Origin: Microvirga sp. Mcv34
Lineage (GTDB): Bacteria > Pseudomonadota > Alphaproteobacteria > Rhizobiales > Beijerinckiaceae
Assembly (NCBI RefSeq): GCF_024519725.1
Contig: NZ_JALJRK010000043.1
Span: 1 to 44,409, forward strand
DNA: 44,409 bases
Reading direction: 5' to 3'
Positions 8,706-15,493 of the stretch are shown here, in pieces. The position numbers and the translations under genes were made by a program. The notes beneath the pieces are model-generated. The model saw only the letters and a list, made by a program, of their open reading frames with translations, did not search any database and had not been told where the DNA came from. Every line of letters begins with the position of its first letter. The stretch's first letter is position 1.

Positions 8706-8726
8706 ACACCTGCCGTTGGCAGGTGT
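8706..8726 (+). terminator. Intrinsic terminator after the RTX gene
   Basis: A perfect 9-bp stem (ACACCTGCC / GGCAGGTGT) with a GTT loop is followed on the plus strand by TTCGACTTTT. It lies 70 bases after the RTX stop codon. Confidence 0.75.
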
Positions 8727-8749
8727 TCGACTTTTGAAGTTACTGAACA

Positions 8750-9391
8750 TTAGGTAGCGGGTGCTTGGGCTGCTCTATCTCGCTCACGTTCCGCTTCGAA
8801 CTTCGCGTTCTGTGCTAGCTCGAGGCGGGCTCGCTCAGCCATCCCTTTCGTGTGGTACTCCTGGCCATTGAACAACCAGGTGTTCGAGATAATGCCTCCA
8901 TTGCGCTCAATCGGCATGCTCATGACGCGCTCGTATGCGATAGGACCCGCGTTCCTTCTAGCGTCTTCAGCGGCCGCTGCCAGTCGAGCGTCCTCTTCGG
9001 CACGCTCTGCGGCCATTTTTAGCTCCTTCTTGCGGCGGCGTTCAGCCGCCTCGGCATCTGATATCTCTCGCCAGCGCTGTGCAATAATAATTGCCCCCGC
9101 TGTATAGGTCCCAGTGATAGTTTCAGATCCAGCATTGGACTTGACCAGGCCTAGCATGTCTTCAGTGTTTTGAAGAACTGCTGAGACGAAGTAGGTCTCC
9201 ATGATCGGCGTGACGGATTTAATCTCCCATTCGTGTTCGCTGAGTTCCTCAACAAGCCTCTCAACCTGTTCATGCAGGACGCCGTATTCTGGCATAATGG
9301 TCCCGTATTGTGTGTTGCCGCGGGTGCTGTTGTTACCCACGGTTCCGCCCCAATAGAGCCTGGTGTGATCTGTCTCAAGAATTCTAGGCAC
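8750..9391 (-). CDS. Hypothetical coiled-coil protein
   Basis: A 213-residue protein with an N-terminal globular part (residues 1-105), then a charged helix rich in Glu/Lys/Arg/Ala (about 106-150, EAAERRRKKELKMAAERAEE), a beta-like segment (NGGIISNTWLFNGQEYHTKG) and a second charged helix at the C-terminus. I do not recognise the family. The start is a GTG at 9391 behind a G-rich ribosome site. A GAATTA inverted pair lies 43-66 bases upstream. The next gene upstream is also a coiled-coil protein, on the same strand. Confidence 0.6.
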   Translation of the reverse strand: MPRILETDHTRLYWGGTVGNNSTRGNTQYGTIMPEYGVLHEQVERLVEELSEHEWEIKSVTPIMETYFVSAVLQNTEDMLGLVKSNAGSETITGTYTAGAIIIAQRWREISDAEAAERRRKKELKMAAERAEEDARLAAAAEDARRNAGPIAYERVMSMPIERNGGIISNTWLFNGQEYHTKGMAERARLELAQNAKFEAERERDRAAQAPAT

Positions 9392-9433
9392 GCTCTACCC
9401 CCCAAAGTGGCTGCTTAAACTTGGCAACCGATC

Positions 9434-9457
9434 GAATTAGAAATGAAACCTTAATTC
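9434..9457. promoter_or_regulatory. GAATTA inverted pair
   Basis: CGAATTAG (plus) and CGAATTAA (minus) face each other within 24 bp in the gap between two minus-strand genes. GAATTA recurs in many gaps of this window (see finding). Confidence 0.35.
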
Positions 9458-9504
9458 GTGCTTACCTGCGAGGGGCCTAAACGTCAGTCTCACAGATTCG
9501 CCGT

Positions 9505-10029
9505 CTACGAGTAGGCGCGTCGTCTCTCTTCTTCGACACGTTCCTCTTCCCGGCGCCGTTCCTCCTGCGCCCGCTCTAATTCTTCCCGTAGGCGCGCTTC
9601 TTCCTGGAGACGGGTATTTTCCTGGGCCCGGAGGGCTTCTTCCTGGAGTCTGCGCTGTTCTCCACGGAGCCGCTCGGCCTCAGTTCGCTCTGAAGCGATA
9701 TGGGTGTTCAGCCCTTTCCGGATGATATCGGCCGAACGGTCCTGAACTGCTGGGGCGCTGGAAGCAAAGGCGGATCTCTGCTTCGAGGGACCGGACAAGC
9801 CCTTGAGACCTGCTCCACCCGTCGCCGACATGGCTCCACCTCCACCACCGGACGATGATGATCGAGCTCGACGGCGTCCGCGTGGCTTCGGGGCGCTTGC
9901 TGTCACCTCTGGAGCTTTAGGGCGAAGGCGAATTTTGAGAAACCGTATCGAGCCGATGCCCATGATGCGAAGGCAAAGCCAGACGATGACGAGAGGGGCC
10001 GCGTAGATAAGCAACAGGAGATGTTTCAT
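9505..10029 (-). CDS. Membrane-anchored coiled-coil protein
   Basis: This 174-residue protein starts with one membrane helix (LLLLIYAAPLVIVWLCLRIMGIG), followed by a basic, Ser/Gly-rich segment (about 35-75, with RRRARSSSSGGGGG). A long Glu/Arg/Gln heptad region (about 105-172) almost certainly forms a coiled coil. The coiled-coil DNA has imperfect internal repeats (for example CTTCTTCCTGGAG twice between 9597 and 9655 on the plus strand). Function unknown; a tethered scaffold is an inference from architecture. A CCGAATTA element lies about 35 bases upstream of the ATG. Confidence 0.6.
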   Translation of the reverse strand: MKHLLLLIYAAPLVIVWLCLRIMGIGSIRFLKIRLRPKAPEVTASAPKPRGRRRARSSSSGGGGGAMSATGGAGLKGLSGPSKQRSAFASSAPAVQDRSADIIRKGLNTHIASERTEAERLRGEQRRLQEEALRAQENTRLQEEARLREELERAQEERRREEERVEEERRRAYS

Positions 10030-10113
10030 GGATTCGCAAAAGCTCTGTCGTTGTCACCACTTTTAATTCGGATTTGGCTCACTGGGTAGTAGCGAGGCCA
10101 ACACATCAAAAAG

Positions 10114-10141
10114 AAAGGCCGCTCGGTGAGGAGCGGCCTTT
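10114..10141 (-). terminator. Intrinsic terminator (minus)
   Basis: A perfect 11-bp stem (AAAGGCCGCTC / GAGCGGCCTTT) with a 6-base loop is followed on the minus strand by TCTTTTT. It would end transcripts arriving from the 10.3-10.9 kb genes. Confidence 0.8.
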
Positions 10142-10201
10142 CCTACGCGGGACATTGGTTGGGGGCTATGAAATGTCGCCAGCGTTATCGGATCTCTTGG
10201 G

Positions 10202-10318
10202 TTATCGGTATCGACTGATCCGCACCGGCTGCAGTTGGCGCGGTGGCCGGACAGCCCCGTGTGTGACCCAAAGAGCGAAACCGACGGAAAGGCCTAAGAG
10301 GCAAGATTCAAGGAGCAT
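10202..10318 (-). CDS. Very small membrane peptide (38 aa), tentative
   Basis: From the ATG at 10318, which has GGAG eight bases upstream, the frame encodes 38 residues: one hydrophobic segment (LLESCLLGLSVGFALWVTH) and a basic tail. An upstream TTG at 10444 would give 80 residues, but that extension looks random. The frame ends 60 bases before a strong terminator, which supports a transcribed unit. No family is recognised. Confidence 0.35.
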   Translation of the reverse strand: MLLESCLLGLSVGFALWVTHGAVRPPRQLQPVRISRYR

Positions 10319-10348
10319 TTGAGATCTCCGCCTATGAACGGAAGAACA

Positions 10349-10435
10349 CCAGATATCCAGATCCTGCTGCCATCGTGAGGGCGACGAGGAGTGGGAGCAG
10401 TTTAGACATTCTCTGTCTACGACCTGGATATCTGG
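10349..10435. repeat. 12-bp inverted repeat in a gap
   Basis: CCAGATATCCAG at 10349-10360 is exactly mirrored by CTGGATATCTGG at 10424-10435, with 63 bases between. It lies just upstream of the small membrane ORF and downstream of the 10478 gene. It could be paired operator half-sites or an RNA stem. Confidence 0.4.
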
Positions 10436-10477
10436 AAAGGACAAAGGTGATCAGGACTAAGGAAAGGGTGGAAGACC

Positions 10478-10858
10478 TTAGTTCAGCTGGCGTCCAGCCT
10501 CCCGCTCCCGTTCGACGACCGTCTTCACGTTACGGGCAAGGTTCTCCATCTTGTTCCTTGGAAAGGAGAGGCCGAGATCCTTGGCAAATTGCGAGATCGA
10601 GTTGCACACCCGGCCAAGGCCCTCACGGGCATGAAGCTTTGCATAGTGGGTAGCCGCCAGGCCAAAAGCCTGCTCGATCGTTTTTCCGGCGGCCAGATGC
10701 CGGAGCATGTCGCGTCCGAAGGGCGTCCGGGCGGCGACGGCATTAAGGGCGGACCGGTGGGCGAACTGGGCGGCCTGGAGCGTCTGCTGATTTTGCTGAA
10801 GCAAGGCGATCTGGGCGGCTTCCAAATGCTTCGGTTTGGTGACCATAGCAAAATCCAT
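10478..10858 (-). CDS. Helical hypothetical protein
   Basis: A 126-residue, mostly alpha-helical soluble protein of unknown family, rich in Gln, Ala and Leu near the N-terminus (AAQIALLQQNQQTLQAAQFA) and basic at the end. AGGAG lies about nine bases before the ATG at 10858, so the start is secure. Its stop codon lies within a 7-bp hairpin (10456-10462 / 10476-10482) that may act as a weak end signal. A GAATTA element lies about 40 bases upstream. Confidence 0.55.
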   Translation of the reverse strand: MDFAMVTKPKHLEAAQIALLQQNQQTLQAAQFAHRSALNAVAARTPFGRDMLRHLAAGKTIEQAFGLAATHYAKLHAREGLGRVCNSISQFAKDLGLSFPRNKMENLARNVKTVVEREREAGRQLN

Positions 10859-10945
10859 AATCTGCGCTCCTATTGGCGAGTTATGAATAACTCAAACCGA
10901 ATTAAAATGCAATGAATCAGCCTGTGCCGCGGCTCGTTTGAGCTT

Positions 10946-11281
10946 TTAGGCCGGGATCGCCAGATCCTGAGCGGGAGGCTGCCTTATTGTGGTCAATCCA
11001 GCAAAAAACTGGTTTGTTTCTACAATGAATCCGGCACTTGCGAGAGCCGTGACAAGCCTCTGGGCTTCTGCAGCGGGGTACGCGACATCCTCTTTCACCC
11101 ACGCCTCCCGGTGGTGATTATACGAGAACCCGTGCTTGCGGACCTTTGCTTGAATCTTATTGCGACGGGTTTCAGAAAACTCACCCATGTAGCCGAAGCG
11201 AAACGCGACGGGGCGCCAGAGTAATCCGTAGGCCTCATCACGGAAATTAAGCTGCACGGGCGGGATCGACTTGGTTTTCAT
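10946..11281 (-). CDS. Small hypothetical protein
   Basis: From the ATG at 11281 (MKTKSIPPVQ) the protein is 111 residues. The frame is open to 11353, but that extension overlaps the upstream gene by over 100 bases and looks non-natural. It is basic and aromatic in the middle (LLWRPVAFRFGYMGEFSETR, then KVRKHGFSYNHHREAWVK), like a small nucleic-acid-binding domain, but I know of no family match. A GAGG ribosome site precedes the chosen start. It overlaps the 11247-11660 gene by 35 bases. Confidence 0.55.
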   Translation of the reverse strand: MKTKSIPPVQLNFRDEAYGLLWRPVAFRFGYMGEFSETRRNKIQAKVRKHGFSYNHHREAWVKEDVAYPAAEAQRLVTALASAGFIVETNQFFAGLTTIRQPPAQDLAIPA

Positions 11282-11660
11282 TGTGAGCCTCAAAGGAGTG
11301 TTTTTTGCTGATCGACGCCACAGACTTCTCATCATCTTTGAGAAGTTTCTCATTTTCTGGGGTCAGTTTCTCACTATTCGGCGAACTGTGGACGTCGCCG
11401 GCGCGGCAGGACTTCCTGATGGCTCGGGCGATGTGTTTGGCGTAGACGGCACAGGCGCGCCAATACGCCGCCATCGGCCCCTTCCTTTTGAGCCAAGAGG
11501 CCTGTGCTTTGGCCTCCGCATCTTTCGAGAGATTATCGAGAAGGCCCGCGACTGCGATCTTCGCAGGTTCTGGAAGGCTGTGCAGTGCTTTGAATGCGGG
11601 GAGCGCAAGTACTGGATTGCGAACTTCGATTCGGCTTGAGCGGGGGAGAGGTAACGTCAT
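11247..11660 (-). CDS. Hypothetical protein
   Basis: A 137-residue soluble protein of unknown family. The first 95 residues are helical and basic (PAFKALHSLPEPAKIAVAGL, then WLKRKGPMAAYWRACAVYAK); the last 40 are charged and probably disordered. CAGGA precedes the ATG at 11660. It overlaps the next gene at its 3' end, suggesting translational coupling in the run 12160-10946. Confidence 0.5.
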   Translation of the reverse strand: MTLPLPRSSRIEVRNPVLALPAFKALHSLPEPAKIAVAGLLDNLSKDAEAKAQASWLKRKGPMAAYWRACAVYAKHIARAIRKSCRAGDVHSSPNSEKLTPENEKLLKDDEKSVASISKKHSFEAHNENQVDPARAA

Positions 11661-11680
11661 TATCGGGATCCTGATTTGCC

Positions 11681-12160
11681 TTAGAACAGGCTCAATTGCA
11701 TCGGGGCGGGCGGCGGAGGATTGATCACGCGCATCAGAAGGTCGATCATCTTGGCTGCCTCGTCGCGGGCCCGCTCTGAGAGGCAGCTGTTCCCGGATTC
11801 GATTTGCCTCTGGAACCAGGTCTTCGCGCTGTTGGCATAAAACCTGATGGCGTCATCCTTCTCGGCAAAGGCTATGCGATCCCAGACTCCGGGGGCGCAG
11901 CCAGCACCGCCGATGTTGTTGCGAAAGTCATAGCCGGTGAGCCAATGGCCGCGGCCGGTCCGGGCAACTTTGACCTTCGCCCTAGAATGACCGACTTCGG
12001 CCATGAGGATCTCTTCATGGTCGACGATCACGCCGGCGCGGTTGGTTTCGACCTGGTGCCAGGTGGCAAGGGCGACTGTAGCTGTGTCGTACTCATCACC
12101 TCGCAGCCCGTAGCCCCCGGTCTTAGCAATTAGGTCGGCTAAGTCGATTAGTGGAACCAT
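11681..12160 (-). CDS. Hypothetical protein with C-terminal sliding-clamp motif QLSLF
   Basis: From the ATG at 12160 (MVPLIDLADL), preceded by AGGACAAGG, the protein is 159 residues. The frame opens at 12229, but the extra 23 residues are low-complexity and lack a ribosome site. The central part (WHQVETNRAGVIVDHEEILM ... GYDFRNNIGG) is unassigned. The last residues are PPPPAPMQLSLF: a Pro linker and then QLSLF, the consensus bacterial beta-clamp-binding peptide (QL[SD]LF). This suggests docking on the replication clamp, as in polymerases and mismatch-repair proteins. It lies in the same run as the methyltransferase and ssb. Confidence 0.6.
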   Translation of the reverse strand: MVPLIDLADLIAKTGGYGLRGDEYDTATVALATWHQVETNRAGVIVDHEEILMAEVGHSRAKVKVARTGRGHWLTGYDFRNNIGGAGCAPGVWDRIAFAEKDDAIRFYANSAKTWFQRQIESGNSCLSERARDEAAKMIDLLMRVINPPPPAPMQLSLF

Positions 12161-12250
12161 CCTTGTCCTGTCCTCTGTGTTGGCAGGCTGTGCAGCCGGA
12201 GCGGAAGCCTCTTTCGTGCGGCGCTCCATGCTGCTGCTGATTGAGTGGGG

Positions 12251-13522
12251 TTAGTCCTTCTTGTCGAGCAGGGAGGCTAGCTTCGGGTTTTGGCGGACAA
12301 CCTCTTTCACGATCCGGCTCATCGCTTCCTCGATGATCTCGTCGGAGGTTGCCTTGTGGATTGCCTCCTGCCAGTCGTCATTGGTGTCGGCGAAGTGATC
12401 GGGGAAGCGCTGCAGCGCTGCCTTGAAGAAGCGGTTCTCGGCGTCGATCTGACGCTCGGACCCCCAATCGTCGTCGGTCTTGCACTTCGCGGCCTCTGCC
12501 AGCATCAGGAGCGTATTGTAGTTCGGCGCCGTCCCTGCAGGCGGGGAATAGCCGTCCAGGAATTCCCTCACCAAGATCCACTCGTCAGCCGCGTAGAGGT
12601 CTTCCATGGTTCCGTCGTCGAGCTCACGGCAGACACCAAAACGAAGGTTCTCTGCAAGCTCGCGATCCTGGGGGTTGGGATGATCCACCCACAAGACGAG
12701 ATCCCGCATAATATCGTGGAACCTCGGGCAGGCATCATTGTGCCAGGAGTAATCCTCGAATGATGGTGGAAGCTCGGGAATCCAGTCTGCCTGAAATCCG
12801 TGAAACTCCCGCTTCCATTGGGGTAGCTCGTCCGCCTGGGACACTTCCGGCTCGGCAAGGATTGCCGCGATGGCCTCGGCCTCTTCTGGAGCGACGTAGC
12901 CGGAGGACTGAGCGGTGGTCAGGATATCGCGCAAGGTCGCGATCGTAGCCTCCTGGCCGGCGGCGTAGCGCGTCTTCGCGAATGCCACAAAGGTCCCGAT
13001 GACGCTCAAGGCCTGACGCGGGGTAGCGGTCGAATTCAGCCACCATTCGTCAGTGGGATGATATGCGCCGATCAGACAGGTCGGATCATCTGGGTTGTCG
13101 GGGAGGGACGCCCCATCTTCGGCCGTGAGCCAGAAATACCATCCGTCCTCATAGTGACGGGCATAGGCAAGGCATCCGCCCCCAGTATGGTCGACATCCA
13201 GCTGCGATTGTTCGGCCAGAGCCTTCATCGGTTTTGGCTGGCGCTGGACCGTTTTCTCGATCGCGTCCGAGAAGTGACGGACAGCGATTTCGCGATCCAC
13301 TCTGGTTGCGGACTCAGCGGCGATCCGAACCATCTCCATGATCTGGGGAATGCGTAGCGGCGTCACCGCTGCGCCAGCCCCGCCGTAATCCGCCGGGAAG
13401 ATGTCGCGGCGGAAGGCATGAGCCTTGGCCTCGGGGCTGTCGGCATATCGCTCAAGGGCCTCGAGGATCGTGGCGACGTCGTTCAGGTCGAACTCGCCGT
13501 TTAGCGGGAACTTGGGAAACAT
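12251..13522 (-). CDS. Large soluble hypothetical protein
   Basis: From the ATG at 13522 (MFPKFPLNGEF), which has AAAGG about ten bases upstream, the protein is 423 residues; a TTG at 13543 is less likely. It is acidic, rich in Trp, His and Asp, with no signal peptide or membrane segment. Helical repeats appear in the N-terminal half, and a segment HYEDGWYFWLTAEDGASLPD looks like a beta hairpin. I do not recognise the family. It follows the TSPPY methyltransferase by 38 bases on the same strand, so it may be its partner. No nuclease motif (PD-ExK, HNH, GIY-YIG) is visible. Confidence 0.65.
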   Translation of the reverse strand: MFPKFPLNGEFDLNDVATILEALERYADSPEAKAHAFRRDIFPADYGGAGAAVTPLRIPQIMEMVRIAAESATRVDREIAVRHFSDAIEKTVQRQPKPMKALAEQSQLDVDHTGGGCLAYARHYEDGWYFWLTAEDGASLPDNPDDPTCLIGAYHPTDEWWLNSTATPRQALSVIGTFVAFAKTRYAAGQEATIATLRDILTTAQSSGYVAPEEAEAIAAILAEPEVSQADELPQWKREFHGFQADWIPELPPSFEDYSWHNDACPRFHDIMRDLVLWVDHPNPQDRELAENLRFGVCRELDDGTMEDLYAADEWILVREFLDGYSPPAGTAPNYNTLLMLAEAAKCKTDDDWGSERQIDAENRFFKAALQRFPDHFADTNDDWQEAIHKATSDEIIEEAMSRIVKEVVRQNPKLASLLDKKD

Positions 13523-13560
13523 GGGCTGCCTTTCTGAAGACAAGCGATAAAAGGGGTGCG

Positions 13561-14880
13561 TCAGGCGGTCGGAACTGCAAGCCCTTCAGGGAGAGGGTGG
13601 CGACGGAAATCTGGTCGCTGATCGAACCGGAGGGCGGAGGCGCCGAGATAGGTCAGGGATGGCTCGGAAGCGATGAAACGCCGGCCGAGATCGAGGGCCA
13701 CCTTTCCGGTCGTGTTCGACCCGGCCATGGGGTCGTAGACAATCTGACCTGGTTCGGTTGTAAGCAGGATCACCCGCTTTGGAATTGCTTCGGGGAACCG
13801 CGCCGGGTGCGGAGGCAGTCCGGCCTCTCTGCACCGACGGCTGAATTGATCGTTACCTGGCGCTCCCGCGGCGACGATCAGGTTACCCGGCAGTGGGCCG
13901 TCACCGGTTGGCGCAAAGGCCCGTTCATTGATGTTGTAGCCGCAGGGCCGCTTGCTCGACGGCCGTTTCTGCGCCCGATCCCAAGCTGCGACGGTCGAGG
14001 CAGCATAGGGTTCGGCAGGCAGTCGGCGGGTGTCCCAGTTGGGGTTAGGGCTCTTGCTGAAGAACAGGAGGTGCTCGAGAGTGTTGCGTGGACGGAGGCG
14101 CGTCTTCGAGGCCCACTGGATGTTGCCCATCTTCGTTGGGCTGTGCCAAACACTTCGGCCCGAAAGATGGAGCCCGAGTTCATCGATGCAGCTGAGGGTA
14201 AGCCGCTCGACGTATGGCGAGAGATTGGGCGTCCCGCTGACGAACGTATCCATAAGGTTCAGGCAGATTGTCCCGTCAGTGGCTAGGAGGCTCTTCCACG
14301 CTGCGAGGAGCGACCGCATCCAGGAGAGCCAATCGGGAACGGAGAAACGCCCATATTCGCGAGAAACGGTCGGATATGGGGGGGACGTAAACACGAGGCC
14401 TAAAGAGCCGGGCTCTATCGCCCTGGCAGCATCCTCAGCATGGGCCCAGAGCGCCACCCCGTCATCAAGCGAGTAGATCAGGACGGCGACACCGCGGCGC
14501 ACCTTCTTCAATTTGGCATAGCCGGGATCGGCGAGTTCCCAGATTCCGCGCTCGCCTTTGTGAATCAGGCCAGCCATCACGGCGTTCTGGCGAGCCCATC
14601 GCACCGCCTGCGGAAAGACGGAATAGGTCTGTCCGTCTCCGCAGGAGCGCTTTTGGGAGCGTAAATCGTCGGGAACATCAAGCCGATCAGCAAGCGTCTC
14701 ATAGAGATCGCTCGGCTTGGCGCGTCCGCCATGGGATTCCAGTTCTTCGAGCAAGGGCAGCTGTAACAGCCCCTGAAGCGAGGGCCGTGGGGTGAAGGCG
14801 CGGGCGCGATCCTCGGTTTGGATGCCCTTTTCGACGCGGCGGGCGCGGGCTCGCGCCGCTGTGGCTTCAGAAGATTTCAT
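13561..14880 (-). CDS. Site-specific DNA methyltransferase (TSPPY) with N-terminal Mrr_N-like domain
   Basis: The 439-residue protein has a winged-helix-like N-terminal region (about 35-125: LPLLEELESHGG, SDLYETLADRLDVP, FPQAVRWARQNAVMAGLI, WELADPGYAKL) that matches the Mrr_N pattern normally seen on Mrr restriction enzymes. The catalytic motif TSPPY is at 165-169 and the AdoMet motif DPMAGSNTTG at 383-392. Motif IV before motif I marks a beta-class enzyme, and TSPPY is typical of N4-cytosine methylation. No endonuclease is recognised beside it, although the unknown 423-residue neighbour could be one. It probably acts as an orphan or as half of an unrecognised system. Confidence 0.85.
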   Translation of the reverse strand: MKSSEATAARARARRVEKGIQTEDRARAFTPRPSLQGLLQLPLLEELESHGGRAKPSDLYETLADRLDVPDDLRSQKRSCGDGQTYSVFPQAVRWARQNAVMAGLIHKGERGIWELADPGYAKLKKVRRGVAVLIYSLDDGVALWAHAEDAARAIEPGSLGLVFTSPPYPTVSREYGRFSVPDWLSWMRSLLAAWKSLLATDGTICLNLMDTFVSGTPNLSPYVERLTLSCIDELGLHLSGRSVWHSPTKMGNIQWASKTRLRPRNTLEHLLFFSKSPNPNWDTRRLPAEPYAASTVAAWDRAQKRPSSKRPCGYNINERAFAPTGDGPLPGNLIVAAGAPGNDQFSRRCREAGLPPHPARFPEAIPKRVILLTTEPGQIVYDPMAGSNTTGKVALDLGRRFIASEPSLTYLGASALRFDQRPDFRRHPLPEGLAVPTA

Positions 14881-14922
14881 GTCAGGTACTCAGTTTGCTC
14901 AACCAGATGCCGACATGAAAAA

Positions 14923-14945
14923 AGCCGGACGAAACCCGTCCGGCT
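14923..14945 (-). terminator. Intrinsic terminator after ssb
   Basis: A perfect 9-bp stem (AGCCGGACG / CGTCCGGCT) with a 5-base loop is followed on the minus strand by a run of Ts. It separates ssb from the methyltransferase gene. Confidence 0.85.
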
Positions 14946-14978
14946 AAGTTGTCTCCTCGCTTCAGAGATAATGAAATT

Positions 14979-15398
14979 CTAGTCCTTCCAGGGATCGTCC
15001 TCGTTCCCGCCAAAGCCATCGGTGCTGCCGCCATTGTCGGCGCCATTTCCGTTGCCAGCCGGGATCAGGATGAGGTCGCCGCCGAAACGCTGGAGAACGA
15101 GGTCAGTGACCTGGCGTTCAACCTGATCCTTATCGGTGAAGGTGCGGTACTGGATCTTCAGTCCCTTCAGTAGGATCGGAGCGCCCTTCTTCACGTACTT
15201 CTCGACGGTTTCGATGAGGTTCGGATTGTAAATGACGACGTTGTGCCACTCGGTCTTGGACTTCTTCTCACCGTTCTGCGTCCAGGTTTCGTTCGTGGCA
15301 ACACGCAGGTTGGCGACCTTTTCGCCGCTGCCCAGCGTGCGGATCTCGGGATCTCGGCCAACATTGCCGAGGAGCTGGGCTTCATTGATCGACTTCAT
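14979..15398 (-). CDS. ssb: Single-stranded DNA-binding protein
   Basis: The first 108 residues are a clear SSB OB fold (NEAQLLGNVGRDPEIRTLGS, VANLRVATNETW, TEWHNVVIYNPNLIETVEKY, VKKGAPILLKGLKIQYRTF). It coats single-stranded DNA in replication, transfer and repair. A short Gly/Asn linker follows. The tail ends EDDPWKD, not the usual acidic DDxIPF. The terminal Pro-Phe that recruits SSB partners is missing, so recruitment may differ from the chromosomal SSB. It has its own terminator and a CAATCCCCAAAA element 46-58 bases before the start. The plasmid may use it during conjugation. Confidence 0.93.
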   Translation of the reverse strand: MKSINEAQLLGNVGRDPEIRTLGSGEKVANLRVATNETWTQNGEKKSKTEWHNVVIYNPNLIETVEKYVKKGAPILLKGLKIQYRTFTDKDQVERQVTDLVLQRFGGDLILIPAGNGNGADNGGSTDGFGGNEDDPWKD

Positions 15399-15444
15399 CG
15401 GAGGGTCTTTCCTAGGTTTCGACTGTAGGGTCGGAGTGAGGGAC

Positions 15445-15456
15445 TTTTGGGGATTG
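15445..15456 (-). promoter_or_regulatory. CAATCCCCAAAA leader motif before ssb
   Basis: On the minus strand CAATCCCCAAAA lies 46 bases before the ssb ATG. The identical 12-mer precedes the AAA+ gene (18817-18828) and the RMF-like gene (34905-34916). Confidence 0.4.
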
Positions 15457-15493
15457 CTTTAGGCGTTGACCAACCTTCGTTGGCTTTGAGGTT

